Assembly: GCA_003250395.1 (NCBI GenBank) | Contig: QKGM01000038.1 | Coordinates: 248,001 to 312,000, forward strand | From: Bacteroidota bacterium | GTDB lineage: Bacteria > Bacteroidota > Bacteroidia > Bacteroidales > TTA-H9 | Direction: 5' to 3' | DNA: 64,000 nucleotides | Shown: positions 55,125-64,000 of the stretch, one piece after another | Layout of the letters: the number at the start of each line of letters is the position of its first letter | Position numbering within the stretch: the stretch's first letter is position 1 | Position numbers and translations under genes: made by a program | The notes under the pieces: model-generated | Told to the model about the DNA's origin: nothing | Seen by the model: only the letters and a program-made list of their open reading frames with translations | Databases searched by the model: none

Positions 55125-55678
55125 TGAATTACACTCCGAGGCTAAAAGAAAAATATGCCAATGAAATCGTGGCTGCATTAACTAAACAGTTTGAATATAA
55201 GACTGTTATGCAGGTTCCGAGATTGGCCAAGATAGTTTTAAACCAGGGCTTGGGTGATGCTATCGCTGATAAGAAACTTATCGATGCCGGCATAGAAGAA
55301 ATGACCAACATTGCTGGTCAGAAAGCTGTAGCAACCCGTTCGAAGAAGGATATATCCAACTTCAAGCTTAGACGCAGTATGCCTATCGGCGTCCGGGTGA
55401 CCCTGCGAAATGACAAGATGTATGAATTTTTGGATCGTTTGATCTCTGTGGCAATACCACGCATACGCGATTTCAGGGGAATAAATGAGAAAGGTTTCGA
55501 TGGCCGTGGAAATTATACATTCGGTGTAACTGAACAAATTATTTTCCCCGAAATCAATATTGACAAAGTCGTCAAGATAAATGGAATGGACATTACCTTC
55601 GTGACCAGTGCCTCAACTGACCAGGAAGCTCTGGCCTTAATGAAAGAATTCGGATTTCCTTTTAAAAATCAAAAATAA
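55124..55678 (+). CDS. rplE: 50S ribosomal protein L5
   Basis: L5 (184 residues) binds 5S rRNA and contacts P-site t[33 protein letters not shown] and [18 protein letters not shown] are conserved. Translation is coupled to rplX through the one-base overlap. Confidence 0.98.
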   Translation: MNYTPRLKEKYANEIVAALTKQFEYKTVMQVPRLAKIVLNQGLGDAIADKKLIDAGIEEMTNIAGQKAVATRSKKDISNFKLRRSMPIGVRVTLRNDKMYEFLDRLISVAIPRIRDFRGINEKGFDGRGNYTFGVTEQIIFPEINIDKVVKINGMDITFVTSASTDQEALALMKEFGFPFKNQK

Positions 55679-55685
55679 TTAGCGT

Positions 55686-55955
55686 ATGGCAAAAGAATCA
55701 ATGAAAGCCCGCGAGGTTAAGCGTCTGAAACTCATTGAAAAATATGCAGCTAAAAGAGCCGAGCTCAAAGCAGCTAACGATGTAATCGGATTACAAAAGC
55801 TTCCGCATAATGCATCACCAGTTAGAATTCATAATAGGTGTAGCATTACGGGCCGCCCAAAAGGCTACATGCGCCAGTTTGGGATCTCCCGCATAAATTT
55901 CAGGGAAATGGCTTCTCACGGCCTGATTCCCGGTGTTAGAAAAGCAAGTTGGTAA
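55686..55955 (+). CDS. rpsN: 30S ribosomal protein S14 (zinc-free form)
   Basis: S14 (89 residues) of the long type: it lacks the CxxC pairs of the zinc-binding form and has only one cysteine ([20 protein letters not shown]). The [21 protein letters not shown] end is conserved. It completes the 30S head near the tRNA sites. It starts 7 bases after rplE. Confidence 0.97.
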   Translation: MAKESMKAREVKRLKLIEKYAAKRAELKAANDVIGLQKLPHNASPVRIHNRCSITGRPKGYMRQFGISRINFREMASHGLIPGVRKASW

Positions 55956-55977
55956 AACATTTGATAGATTAAAGAAT

Positions 55978-56376
55978 ATGGTAACTGATCCGATTGCAGA
56001 TTATTTGACCAGAGTACGCAATGCCGTTCATGCTAATCACCGGGTTGTTGAAATCCCGGCTTCGAATATGAAAAAGGCTATGACGAAAATTCTGTTCGAA
56101 AAGGGGTACATCCTCAATTACAAATTTGACGATGAGCCGGCTCCCGGAACCATCAAGATAGCGCTGAAATATCATCCCGTAACCAAGATGAGTGCCATTC
56201 GCTCATTGGTTAGAATCAGCAAACCTGGCTTGCGTAAATATACACAGGCCGATAACCTTCCCAGAGTCCTCAATGGTCTGGGTATCGCCATCATCTCCAC
56301 CTCTCAAGGTCTGATGACCGATAAAGAGGCTCGCAGCCTTAACGTTGGTGGTGAAGTTGTATGTTACATCAGTTAA
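55978..56376 (+). CDS. rpsH: 30S ribosomal protein S8
   Basis: S8 (132 residues) binds the central domain of 16S rRNA. The family N-terminus [14 protein letters not shown] fixes the start at ATG 55978; an earlier in-frame ATG at 55933 lies inside rpsN. The C-terminus [22 protein letters not shown] is typical. Confidence 0.97.
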   Translation: MVTDPIADYLTRVRNAVHANHRVVEIPASNMKKAMTKILFEKGYILNYKFDDEPAPGTIKIALKYHPVTKMSAIRSLVRISKPGLRKYTQADNLPRVLNGLGIAIISTSQGLMTDKEARSLNVGGEVVCYIS

Positions 56377-56395
56377 TTGTTAACATCGAGTATTT

Positions 56396-56956
56396 ATGTC
56401 AAGAATAGGTAAACAACCAATAAATATCCCTACCGGAACTCAGGTGACTGTCACGGATGATAACCTGGTGACAGTAAAAGGAAAAGTAGGGACTCTTACT
56501 CAGCAGGTCGACAGTCGACTTGTTTTGAAGCTGGAAGGAGATCATCTTGTGATTGAAAATCCTGAGCCTGAAAATATGGATCTGTCTGCAAAACACGGGC
56601 TTTATCGCTCACTTGTTGGCAACATGGTTAAAGGTGTCAGTGAAGGATTCCAGCTTGTACAGGAACTAGTTGGCGTTGGATACAAAGCCCAGTCAACAGG
56701 TCAGGTACTTGAACTTTCATTAGGGTTTTCACATAGTCTTTTTATTGAGCTAGCTCCGGAGATCAAGGTTACAACAGTAACCGAGAGAGGTAAGAACCCT
56801 ATTATTACACTCGAATCATGCGATAAACAGCTTCTGGGTATGGTTGCCTCACGCATTCGTGCCTTCCGTCGACCTGAACCATACAAGGGAAAAGGGGTAA
56901 GGTTTGTTAATGAAGTTGTCAGAAGAAAAGCTGGTAAAACTGCTTCATCTAAATAA
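56396..56956 (+). CDS. rplF: 50S ribosomal protein L6
   Basis: L6 (186 residues) lies near the sarcin-ricin loop. SRIGKQPINIP opens the protein, and the C-terminal RRPEPYKGKGVRFVNEVVRRKAGKT block is conserved. It lies 19 bases after rpsH. Confidence 0.98.
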   Translation: MSRIGKQPINIPTGTQVTVTDDNLVTVKGKVGTLTQQVDSRLVLKLEGDHLVIENPEPENMDLSAKHGLYRSLVGNMVKGVSEGFQLVQELVGVGYKAQSTGQVLELSLGFSHSLFIELAPEIKVTTVTERGKNPIITLESCDKQLLGMVASRIRAFRRPEPYKGKGVRFVNEVVRRKAGKTASSK

Positions 56957-56980
56957 TAACATTCTTAAAACAGAACAAGT

Positions 56981-57343
56981 ATGTCATTTAAAAGCAGAAA
57001 AGAACTCAGGAGACTCAAGATCAGAAAGAGCATTAGAAAGAAGGTTTTCGGAACGCCTGAGCAGCCACGTCTTTCAGTGTTTCGTAGTAACCATGAAATT
57101 TATGCGCAAGTGATCAATGATACCGAAGGCCGTACGATAGCTGCTGCCTCTTCCATGAATAAAGAGATTGCCGACCAGAAGGTTACAAAAACCGATCAGG
57201 CTCGTTTAGTTGGGAAAATGGTTGCTGCTTTAGCTATTGAAGCAGGCGTTGAGCGTGTCGTATTTGATCGTGGCGGTTTTCTTTATCATGGTAGAGTTAA
57301 AGCTTTGGCTGATTCAGCCAGAGAAGGTGGTCTAAAATTTTAA
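56981..57343 (+). CDS. rplR: 50S ribosomal protein L18
   Basis: L18 (120 residues) binds 5S rRNA with L5. [33 protein letters not shown] and [24 protein letters not shown] are typical. It begins 24 bases after rplF. Confidence 0.98.
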   Translation: MSFKSRKELRRLKIRKSIRKKVFGTPEQPRLSVFRSNHEIYAQVINDTEGRTIAAASSMNKEIADQKVTKTDQARLVGKMVAALAIEAGVERVVFDRGGFLYHGRVKALADSAREGGLKF

Positions 57344-57352
57344 TCATCAGCT

Positions 57353-57871
57353 ATGTCGAACGTTAATATAAAAAGAGTTAAATCGAGCGAAATCGAATTT
57401 AAGGACAGGTTGGTGGCCATCAACCGTGTTACAAAGGTGACAAAAGGGGGCCGTACCTTTACCTTTGCCGCAATTGTTGTCGTAGGTAATGAAAACGGCG
57501 TAGTTGGATACGGTCTTGGTAAAGCCAAGGAAGTTACTGCCGCTATCGCCAAAGGGGTAGATGATGCCAAAAAGAATCTGGTAAAAGTACCAGTTCTTAA
57601 AGGAACTCTTCCTCATGAACAGACTGGTAAATATAGTGGTGCAAAGGTTTTCTTAAAGCCTGCTGCACCTGGTACCGGAGTAATCGCTGGTGGAGCCATG
57701 CGAGCTGTACTTGAGAGTGTTGGTGTTAGAGATGTTTTGGCCAAATCGAAAGGTTCGTCCAATCCTCATAGTGTTGTGAAAGCAACTATTGATGCTCTCA
57801 TGCAATTGCGCGATCCGAATACGGTTGCTCAACTACGCGGTATAAACCTTGACAAAGTTTTCAACGGATAA
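57353..57871 (+). CDS. rpsE: 30S ribosomal protein S5
   Basis: S5 (172 residues) helps translational accuracy at the mRNA channel. [19 protein letters not shown] (spectinomycin-related loop region), [11 protein letters not shown], and [18 protein letters not shown] are conserved. It begins 9 bases after rplR. Confidence 0.98.
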   Translation: MSNVNIKRVKSSEIEFKDRLVAINRVTKVTKGGRTFTFAAIVVVGNENGVVGYGLGKAKEVTAAIAKGVDDAKKNLVKVPVLKGTLPHEQTGKYSGAKVFLKPAAPGTGVIAGGAMRAVLESVGVRDVLAKSKGSSNPHSVVKATIDALMQLRDPNTVAQLRGINLDKVFNG

Positions 57872-57889
57872 TATTAAAACCGCGAAGAG

Positions 57890-58078
57890 ATGAAAAAACT
57901 AAGGATTAAGCAAGTCAGAAGCAGAATAGGGCGTCCACAGCGTCAGAAATTGACTCTAGATGCATTGGGTCTGCACAAAATGCACCAGGTGGTAGAATTG
58001 AATGATACTCCTCAGATCAGGGGTATGGTTAACAAAATCGGTCACCTGCTTTCAGTTGAAGAAATAGAAGTATTGTAA
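57890..58078 (+). CDS. rpmD: 50S ribosomal protein L30
   Basis: L30 (62 residues) is a small large-subunit protein present in only some lineages. KKLRIKQVRSRIGRPQRQK followed by LGLHKMHQVVELND is diagnostic. It sits between rpsE and rplO as usual. Confidence 0.97.
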   Translation: MKKLRIKQVRSRIGRPQRQKLTLDALGLHKMHQVVELNDTPQIRGMVNKIGHLLSVEEIEVL

Positions 58079-58101
58079 CCATTTAAGAAAGATCAAAAGA
58101 T

Positions 58102-58548
58102 ATGGATTTATCGAATCTTAAACCGGCAGAAGGATCTATCAAAGCCAGAAAACGTATCGGCCGTGGTCAGGGTTCTGGTCGCGGAGGTACTTCAACCCGT
58201 GGACATAAAGGGGCCAAATCGCGCTCAGGTTATAGTTCGAAAGTAGGCTTTGAGGGTGGTCAGATGCCTCTTTACCGCCGTCTTCCTAAAGGTGGATTTA
58301 AAAACCGTAATAGGATTGAATTCTCTGGAATTAATCTCGATGTCCTTCAGGGACTATTTGAAGCCAAAGGTATCAGTCAGTTTGATCCAGAGACTTTGCA
58401 GGCTAACGGTCTTGTTAGTAAGGCTGATCGAATAAAGATCTTAGGTCGCGGCGCCCTTGGTGCGAAAATTGAAGTTAAAGCCCACGCATTCTCTGCCGCT
58501 GCCATAAAGGCAATTGAAGCAGCAGGTGGTGTAGCAACTCAAATCTAA
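58102..58548 (+). CDS. rplO: 50S ribosomal protein L15
   Basis: L15 (148 residues) enters the core of the large subunit. The glycine/arginine-rich RKRIGRGQGSGRGGTSTRGHKG region, then FEGGQMPLYRRLPKGGFKN, are conserved. It ends 7 bases before secY. Confidence 0.98.
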   Translation: MDLSNLKPAEGSIKARKRIGRGQGSGRGGTSTRGHKGAKSRSGYSSKVGFEGGQMPLYRRLPKGGFKNRNRIEFSGINLDVLQGLFEAKGISQFDPETLQANGLVSKADRIKILGRGALGAKIEVKAHAFSAAAIKAIEAAGGVATQI

Positions 58549-58555
58549 TATTGCT

Positions 58556-59914
58556 ATGCAGAAGCTTATTCAAACCCTTCGGAACATCGCGAAAATTGAA
58601 GAATTGCGCAAGCGGATTCTATATACATTGGGTATACTCGTCATTTACAGACTTGGTGCTTATGTGGTGCTCCCCGGAATTGATCCTAATCAGCTTGCAG
58701 CCCTCCAAAAGCAATCCAGTGATGGATTGCTGGGGCTGTTGAATATGTTCTCTGGTGGTGCATTCTCGAATGCTTCCATATTTGCTTTGGGTATCATGCC
58801 ATATATTTCAGCATCCATCGTTATCCAGTTGATGGGTATGATTGTGCCATATTTCCAGAAATTACAAAAGGAAGGAGAAAGCGGACGTACCAAAATAAAT
58901 CAGATGACTCGCTATCTGACCATTATTGTTACAGCAATGCAAGCCCCTGCTTACTTGGCAAATGTAATTTCTCAATTACCTGCTGAAGCCGTATACCCTT
59001 TTGACCCAAATGGAACTGGGACAACAACTTTTTTCTGGATATCATCTATTGTAATACTTGTCTCGGGCACTATGTTCGTTATGTGGTTAGGTGAAAAAAT
59101 AACCGATAAAGGAATCGGGAATGGAATTTCGCTAATCATTATGATTGGAATTATTGCTCGTTTACCTTTTGCCCTTTTTGGTGAATTTATCTCCAGAATG
59201 GAACAGAAGGGTGGGGGACTTGTATTTTTTGTACTTGAGATTGCTGTACTTATTATTGTAATTTTAATTACAATTTTACTGGTACAGGGTACTCGTCGTA
59301 TTCCTGTTCAGTATGCTCGACGTATTGTTGGTAATAAACAATATGGTGGTGTTAGACAATATATTCCTCTGAAGGTTAATGCTGCTGGTGTAATGCCAAT
59401 CATTTTTGCTCAGGCAATAATGTTCTTGCCGCTGACTATTGCTGGTTTTGCCCAAAGTGAAACGCTTTCAGGTTTCTTCTCTGCATTTACAAATATTAAC
59501 AGTTTTAGTTATAATTTCGTATTCGCCTTACTCATAATCGTTTTTACATATTTTTATACAGCTATTACTGTAAATCATAATCAGATGGCTGAGGATATGA
59601 AAAAAAACGGGGGATTTATTCCTGGAATTAAGCCAGGGAAGAGAACCGCAGATTTCATTGACAATGTAATGTCTCGGATTACTCTACCAGGTTCAATATT
59701 TCTTGCATTTGTTGCTATAATGCCTGCTCTCGTGAGGATGATTGGTGTGAATACTCAATTTGCTCAGTTCTATGGCGGGACTTCACTGTTAATTCTTGTT
59801 GGTGTTGTTCTTGATACTCTTCAACAAGTAGAAAGCCACTTGTTGATGCGTCATTATGATGGTTTGATGAAGTCTGGCCGTATAAAAGGACGTGCATCAT
59901 CTGTCGGTATGTAA
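58556..59914 (+). CDS. secY: protein translocase subunit SecY
   Basis: SecY is the pore of the Sec translocon. The 452-residue membrane protein has about ten hydrophobic segments, the plug/second-segment region with FSGGAFSNASIFALGIMPYISASI, and the cytoplasmic loop arginine motif QGTRRIPVQYARRIVG used by SecA and ribosomes. Length is slightly above that of E. coli SecY. The usual adk does not follow; map does, after 17 bases. Confidence 0.98.
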   Translation: MQKLIQTLRNIAKIEELRKRILYTLGILVIYRLGAYVVLPGIDPNQLAALQKQSSDGLLGLLNMFSGGAFSNASIFALGIMPYISASIVIQLMGMIVPYFQKLQKEGESGRTKINQMTRYLTIIVTAMQAPAYLANVISQLPAEAVYPFDPNGTGTTTFFWISSIVILVSGTMFVMWLGEKITDKGIGNGISLIIMIGIIARLPFALFGEFISRMEQKGGGLVFFVLEIAVLIIVILITILLVQGTRRIPVQYARRIVGNKQYGGVRQYIPLKVNAAGVMPIIFAQAIMFLPLTIAGFAQSETLSGFFSAFTNINSFSYNFVFALLIIVFTYFYTAITVNHNQMAEDMKKNGGFIPGIKPGKRTADFIDNVMSRITLPGSIFLAFVAIMPALVRMIGVNTQFAQFYGGTSLLILVGVVLDTLQQVESHLLMRHYDGLMKSGRIKGRASSVGM

Positions 59915-59931
59915 ATTTCGGATAAGTGGCT

Positions 59932-60711
59932 ATGATTCATCTCAAATCTGAAGAGGAGATAGAACTTATTCGTCAAAGTTCTTTGCTTGTTGGAAAGACT
60001 CTTGCTGAAGTGGCTAAGATAATTAGTCCTGGTGTCACAACTAAAGCTATAGACCAGCGTGCCGAAGAGTTTATTCGGGACAATGGTGCAATTCCAGGTT
60101 TTAAAGGTTATAATGGGTTTCCATATGCATTGTGCATCTCAATTAACGAGGTAGTAGTGCATGGATTTCCTGGAATGCAAGAAGTGAAGGAGGGGGATAT
60201 AGTTTCTGTCGACTGCGGTGTATTGATGAATGGCTTTTATGGCGATTCAGCATTTACGTTTGTAATCGGAGATGTTGATCCTACGGTTCAAGCACTAGTT
60301 GAGGCCACCAGAGAATCGTTAAACGTTGGAATTGAACAGGCTGTGGTCGGGAATCGAATTGGGGATATTGGGTTTGCAATTCAGCAGTTTGTAGAATTGC
60401 GTGGTTACTCAGTTGTTCGTGATTTGGTTGGGCATGGACTTGGTCGAAACCTACATGAATCGCCCGAAGTTCCGAATTACGGTAGACGTGGAATTGGTCA
60501 TAGATTACAGTCTGGATTAGTTCTAGCTATTGAACCGATGATTAATTTGGGAGGAAAAGCTGTAATACAGGAGCGAGACGGGTGGACAATTAGGACTGCT
60601 GATAGAAAACCTTCGGCTCATTTTGAGCATGATGTAGTAGTTCGCCATGGGAAAGCCGAGGTTCTTTCGACATTTGAGTTTATTGATGAAGTATTAAAAT
60701 CGAGAAATTAA
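59932..60711 (+). CDS. map: type I methionine aminopeptidase
   Basis: MetAP removes the initiator methionine from nascent proteins. The 259-residue enzyme shows the metal ligands in order: [17 protein letters not shown] (two aspartates), [18 protein letters not shown] (histidine), EPMIN (glutamate) and FEHDVVVRH (following the last glutamate region). I use ATG 59932, giving [13 protein letters not shown]; a GTG at 59926 would add two residues. Placement between secY and infA is standard for the phylum. Confidence 0.96.
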   Translation: MIHLKSEEEIELIRQSSLLVGKTLAEVAKIISPGVTTKAIDQRAEEFIRDNGAIPGFKGYNGFPYALCISINEVVVHGFPGMQEVKEGDIVSVDCGVLMNGFYGDSAFTFVIGDVDPTVQALVEATRESLNVGIEQAVVGNRIGDIGFAIQQFVELRGYSVVRDLVGHGLGRNLHESPEVPNYGRRGIGHRLQSGLVLAIEPMINLGGKAVIQERDGWTIRTADRKPSAHFEHDVVVRHGKAEVLSTFEFIDEVLKSRN

Positions 60712-60715
60712 AATT

Positions 60716-60934
60716 ATGGCAAAACAGCCATCAATTGAGCAAGACGGAACAGTTGTTGAATCGCTGGGCAATGCAATGTTCAGGGTCGAACTTGAAAACG
60801 GCCATCAGATCATAGCCCACATATCCGGTAAAATGCGAATGCATTATATAAAAATTTTACCTGGTGACAGAGTAAAGGTTGAAATGACCCCTTACGACTT
60901 ATCAAAAGGTAGAATATCATTCAGATACAAATAA
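60716..60934 (+). CDS. infA: translation initiation factor IF-1
   Basis: IF-1 (72 residues) is an OB-fold protein that binds the 30S A site during initiation. [22 protein letters not shown] and [19 protein letters not shown] are conserved. It starts 4 bases after map. Confidence 0.98.
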   Translation: MAKQPSIEQDGTVVESLGNAMFRVELENGHQIIAHISGKMRMHYIKILPGDRVKVEMTPYDLSKGRISFRYK

Positions 60935-60959
60935 TTCACAGGAATAAAGACCATAGAAT

Positions 60960-61076
60960 ATGAAAGTCAGAGCATCTGTAAAAAAAAGAACCCCTGATTG
61001 CAAGGTTGTTCGCCGCAAAGGAAGGGTTTATGTTATCAACAAGAAAAACCCCAAGTATAAACAAAGACAGGGTTAA
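60960..61076 (+). CDS. rpmJ: 50S ribosomal protein L36 (zinc-free form)
   Basis: L36 is a 38-residue protein, read directly as [17 protein letters not shown] followed by [21 protein letters not shown]. It keeps only one cysteine of the CxxC...C...H zinc site, so it is the zinc-independent form. Position between infA and rpsM is standard. It starts 25 bases after infA. Confidence 0.96.
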   Translation: MKVRASVKKRTPDCKVVRRKGRVYVINKKNPKYKQRQG

Positions 61077-61108
61077 TTAAGGCAATTAAATAATCAGAAG
61101 AATAACAT

Positions 61109-61489
61109 ATGGCCAGGATTTCAGGTATTGATTTACCTAAAAATAAGCGTGGAGAAATAGGTTTAACCTATATTTACGGAATAGGTCGCAGTCTTTCAGT
61201 TCAGATTCTGGCAGAAGCTGGAATCGATAAGAACAAAAAAGTTCAGGACTGGAACGATGATGAGCAGACCACCATCCGTAACATTATTAACGAAAAGTTC
61301 AAAGTTGAAGGCGCATTGCGTTCGGAAACCCAGATGAACATTAAGCGGCTGATGGATATTGGTTGCTATAGGGGTGTTCGTCATCGCATTGGTTTACCAT
61401 TACGTGGCCAGAGTACAAAGAACAATGCCCGTACCCGGAAGGGTAAGAAGAAAACTGTGGCCAATAAGAAAAAGGCTGCAAAAGGCTAA
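61109..61489 (+). CDS. rpsM: 30S ribosomal protein S13
   Basis: S13 (126 residues) bridges the subunits and contacts P-site t[28 protein letters not shown] and [28 protein letters not shown] are conserved. The C-terminus is lysine-rich. Confidence 0.98.
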   Translation: MARISGIDLPKNKRGEIGLTYIYGIGRSLSVQILAEAGIDKNKKVQDWNDDEQTTIRNIINEKFKVEGALRSETQMNIKRLMDIGCYRGVRHRIGLPLRGQSTKNNARTRKGKKKTVANKKKAAKG

Positions 61490-61526
61490 ATCATAAGCAA
61501 ATAATAATTACAAAGGATAATCAGAG

Positions 61527-61925
61527 ATGGCTAAAAGTCAGAAATCTGCAAAGAGTACTAAGAAAAGGATCGTTAAAGTAGAAGCTACTGGACGAGCTTA
61601 TGTTAGTGCATCTTTCAATAACATTATCGTTACTCTTACCAACAATGCCGGCCAGGTAATTTCGTGGGCCTCGGCTGGAAAGATGGGCTTTAGGGGATCA
61701 AAGAAGAACACTCCATATGCTGCCCAAATGGCAACTACTGATTGTGCAAAAGTTGCTTATGACCTTGGACTACGCAAAGTAAAAGTATTTGTGAAGGGTC
61801 CCGGATCAGGCCGCGAGTCTGCTATTCGTACCCTGCATGGTGCTGGGATTGAGGTTACTGAGATTAAGGATATTACTCCGTTACCTCATAATGGATGCCG
61901 TCCCCCTAAACGCCGTAGAGTATAA
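61527..61925 (+). CDS. rpsK: 30S ribosomal protein S11
   Basis: S11 (132 residues) forms the platform near the E site. [40 protein letters not shown] is partly visible as [19 protein letters not shown], and the end [18 protein letters not shown] is typical. It begins 37 bases after rpsM. Confidence 0.98.
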   Translation: MAKSQKSAKSTKKRIVKVEATGRAYVSASFNNIIVTLTNNAGQVISWASAGKMGFRGSKKNTPYAAQMATTDCAKVAYDLGLRKVKVFVKGPGSGRESAIRTLHGAGIEVTEIKDITPLPHNGCRPPKRRRV

Positions 61926-61981
61926 TTATTTGAAGTTATTAATCAAGGGAATAGCAATAAACCCAATTCAACAAATTCGTT

Positions 61982-62587
61982 ATGGCAAGATATATTGGTC
62001 CTAAGACAAAAATTGCAAGACGTTTCAAAGATCCTATATACGGACCTGATAAATATTTCGAAAAGAAGAATTTCCCTCCTGGAATGCATGGTAATTCGAA
62101 GCGAAGGAACAAGCAGAGTGAGTATGGAATTCAGCTTGCTGAAAAGCAAAAAGCAAAATATACATACGGAATTCTTGAGCGTCAGTTCAGAAATCTATTT
62201 GAAAAAGCTGCAAGAGCGCATGGTATTACTGGTGAAGTTCTTTTACAATTTATCGAAGCACGGTTAGATAATGTAGTTTACAGACTTGGTATTGCACCGT
62301 CTCGTAGTGCTGCTCGTCAATTAGTTGGTCATCGTCATATTACCGTCAATGGTTCTGTAGTTAATATCCCATCATACCACCTTCGTCCCGGTGATATTAT
62401 AACAGTTCGGGAGAAATCAAAATCTCTTGAAGTAATAACTAATTCACTCTCTGGACGTGGGCAACAATATAGCTGGCTTGAATGGGATAATTCCATGATG
62501 ACCGGTAAATTTATGAACTATCCTCCTCGTGAAGAAATTCCCGAGAATATTAAGGAACAACTTATTGTTGAGTTGTACTCCAAGTAA
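61982..62587 (+). CDS. rpsD: 30S ribosomal protein S4
   Basis: S4 (201 residues) nucleates 30S assembly and affects accuracy. [14 protein letters not shown] at the start, the S4 RNA-binding domain with [21 protein letters not shown] and RHITVNG, and the C-terminus are typical. It lacks the zinc-type cysteines near the N-terminus. Confidence 0.98.
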   Translation: MARYIGPKTKIARRFKDPIYGPDKYFEKKNFPPGMHGNSKRRNKQSEYGIQLAEKQKAKYTYGILERQFRNLFEKAARAHGITGEVLLQFIEARLDNVVYRLGIAPSRSAARQLVGHRHITVNGSVVNIPSYHLRPGDIITVREKSKSLEVITNSLSGRGQQYSWLEWDNSMMTGKFMNYPPREEIPENIKEQLIVELYSK

Positions 62588-62626
62588 TTTATTGTTTGAT
62601 CTGTTTAATTAGATAACAACCAATAT

Positions 62627-63619
62627 ATGGCTCTATTGACTTTTCAAAAACCGGATAAAGTGATCATGGTTCACTCCGATGACAACAAGGGAATCTTTGA
62701 GTTTCGTCCATTGGAACCTGGATTTGGTATCACAATTGGAAATGCGCTTCGTCGAATTCTTTTGAGTTCATTAGAGGGCTTTGCAATTACTTCGGTACGT
62801 ATCGACGGTGTAGATCATGAGTTCTCCTCGATCAAGGGCGTAGTTGAAGATGTTACTGACATCATCCTTAACCTTAAACAAATCCGTTTCAAACGACTTG
62901 TAGATACAGAAACCAGCGAAAAGGTTCACGTTGTGATCGGCGATCAGGACCAATTTACTGCCGGAAATATCAATAAATTTCTTTCTGTGTTTCAGGTTCT
63001 GAACCCGGGCGTTGTTATCTGTAATATGGAACGCTCTGTCAAGCTTTCGCTTGAGCTTACCATCGATAAAGGACGAGGCTATATTCCAGCCGAAGAGAAT
63101 AAAGCCCTGAATGCGCCGATTGGTACTATTGCTATGGATTCAATTCATACTCCAGTTAAGAATGTGCGATACAATGTAGAAAATTTTCGTGTTGAACAGA
63201 AAACTGACTACGAAAAACTCATTCTCGAAATTGTTACGGATGGATCAATCACTCCAAAAGATGCATTAAAAGAATCTGCGAAAATTCTGATTCATCATTT
63301 TCTCCTTTTTAGCGATGAAAAGATAACTATGGATTTGGAAGTGAAGGTGATGAATGATGATCTTGATGAAGGATCATTACATATTCGCCAATTGTTGAAA
63401 ACCAAACTAATCGATCTCGATCTTAGTGTCAGGGCTCTTAATTGTCTTAAGGCAGCTGATGTCGAGACTCTTGGAGATCTTGTTTCATACAATAAAAGCG
63501 ATTTACTTAAATTCCGTAATTTTGGGAAAAAATCACTCACTGAACTCGAAGAGTTGGTTGATACTAAAGGGCTGGAATTTGGGATGAAAGTTGAAAAATA
63601 TAAACTAGATAAGGATTAA
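62627..63619 (+). CDS. rpoA: DNA-directed RNA polymerase subunit alpha
   Basis: The alpha subunit dimer scaffolds RNA polymerase. The 330-residue protein has the N-terminal [28 protein letters not shown], the second N-terminal subdomain, and a complete C-terminal domain with [23 protein letters not shown] and [14 protein letters not shown]. Length is typical. It begins 39 bases after rpsD. Confidence 0.98.
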   Translation: MALLTFQKPDKVIMVHSDDNKGIFEFRPLEPGFGITIGNALRRILLSSLEGFAITSVRIDGVDHEFSSIKGVVEDVTDIILNLKQIRFKRLVDTETSEKVHVVIGDQDQFTAGNINKFLSVFQVLNPGVVICNMERSVKLSLELTIDKGRGYIPAEENKALNAPIGTIAMDSIHTPVKNVRYNVENFRVEQKTDYEKLILEIVTDGSITPKDALKESAKILIHHFLLFSDEKITMDLEVKVMNDDLDEGSLHIRQLLKTKLIDLDLSVRALNCLKAADVETLGDLVSYNKSDLLKFRNFGKKSLTELEELVDTKGLEFGMKVEKYKLDKD

Positions 63620-63624
63620 TAAAA

Positions 63625-64000
63625 ATGAGACACGGTAAGAAAGTCAACCATTTAGGCAGAACCAGCACACACCGAAAGGCAATGCTCTCCAATATGGCTT
63701 CATCTCTGATTCTAGCTAAAAGAATCACTACCACCGTTGCCAAAGCCAAAGAACTTCGCAAGTATGTGGAGCCTTTGATTACCCGTGGCAAAGAGGACTC
63801 CATGCATAACCGCCGTATGGTTTACAGTTATCTATGCAATAAGGAGGCAGTGACAGAACTTTTCCGCACTATTAGTGTTAAAGTGGCCAAACGCCCAGGA
63901 GGTTATACTAGAATTCTGAAGACTGGCAACCGTTTGGGTGATGCTGCTGAAATGTGTATGATGGAACTGGTCGATTTTAATGAGCTGATGATAGGTTCAG
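63625..64000 (+). CDS. rplQ: 50S ribosomal protein L17 (cut by window end)
   Basis: The N-terminal 125 residues of L17 are in the window. [28 protein letters not shown] opens it (visible as [19 protein letters not shown]), and [27 protein letters not shown] follows the family pattern. It starts 5 bases after rpoA and runs off the right edge without a stop. Confidence 0.97.
   Translation, partial: MRHGKKVNHLGRTSTHRKAMLSNMASSLILAKRITTTVAKAKELRKYVEPLITRGKEDSMHNRRMVYSYLCNKEAVTELFRTISVKVAKRPGGYTRILKTGNRLGDAAEMCMMELVDFNELMIGS

Noticed and set aside
1-64000. CRISPR arrays, insertion sequences, prophage or defence islands
   Set aside because: No regularly spaced long repeats, transposase, integrase or known defence gene motif was seen on either strand.

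Overview
The window looks like a chromosome segment from a member of the Bacteroidota, most likely a Bacteroidales- or Marinilabiliales-like lineage. This rests on protein type (MraY with a large insert, FtsZ ending in YLHDNVD, a kinase carrying a TGS-like domain, an SBBP beta-propeller protein of Type IX cargo style), on fused str-S10-spc-alpha ribosomal genes without tuf or adk, on the near absence of Shine-Dalgarno sequences, and on repeated promoter boxes matching the Bacteroidota -7 consensus TAnnTTTG. I see no rRNA, tRNA, CRISPR array, transposase, integrase or prophage. Almost all of the window is core genome.

Layout. 0-1.3 kb: one unrecognised membrane protein. 1.3-2.7 kb (minus): FtsB/DivIC-like protein, HD-domain protein, MoaB/Mog. 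2.8-18.9 kb (minus): a complete division and cell-wall (dcw) operon, mraZ-rsmH-ftsL-ftsI-murE-mraY-murD-ftsW-murG-murC-ftsQ-ftsA-ftsZ-yqeY, ending at a hairpin terminator. murF and ddl are not in it. The mraZ promoter carries four exactly 10-bp-spaced copies of a MraZ-box-like motif. 19.2-21.7 kb (plus): two acyltransferases that look like the glycine-lipid pair GlsA/GlsB, then engB. 21.7-23.7 kb (minus): biotin carrier protein and an acyl-CoA carboxyltransferase. 23.9-28.9 kb: a YjbR-family protein, an 800-bp gene-free stretch, a small membrane protein beside a thioredoxin, aroB-aroA, and a LutA-like protein. 28.9-36.7 kb (minus): a tight five-gene operon, lytic transglycosylase-uvrA-nucleoside kinase-two-repeat retropepsin-MATE transporter. 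36.8-45.7 kb (minus): rfbC, a large SBBP-repeat surface protein, a 1-kb gene-free region with promoter boxes and inverted repeats, a CcmF/CcsA-type haem lyase and a glycosyltransferase. 45.7-64 kb (plus): rpsL to rplQ, including fusA, secY, map, infA and rpoA, preceded by two tandem promoters and a possibly structured 230-nt leader or small RNA.

The dcw genes act together in peptidoglycan precursor synthesis and septum formation; the ribosomal block supplies translation, protein export and RNA polymerase alpha. No clearly new multi-gene system is visible. The best leads are regulatory or RNA-level: the MraZ-box array, a shared motif TAYCTTTGCAG-N3-CTTT at three strong promoters, the structured region upstream of rpsL, and the gene-free 40.6-41.6 kb region. 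At protein level the best leads are the duplicated retropepsin and the thioredoxin paired with a two-cysteine membrane protein. All promoter and structure calls were made by eye.
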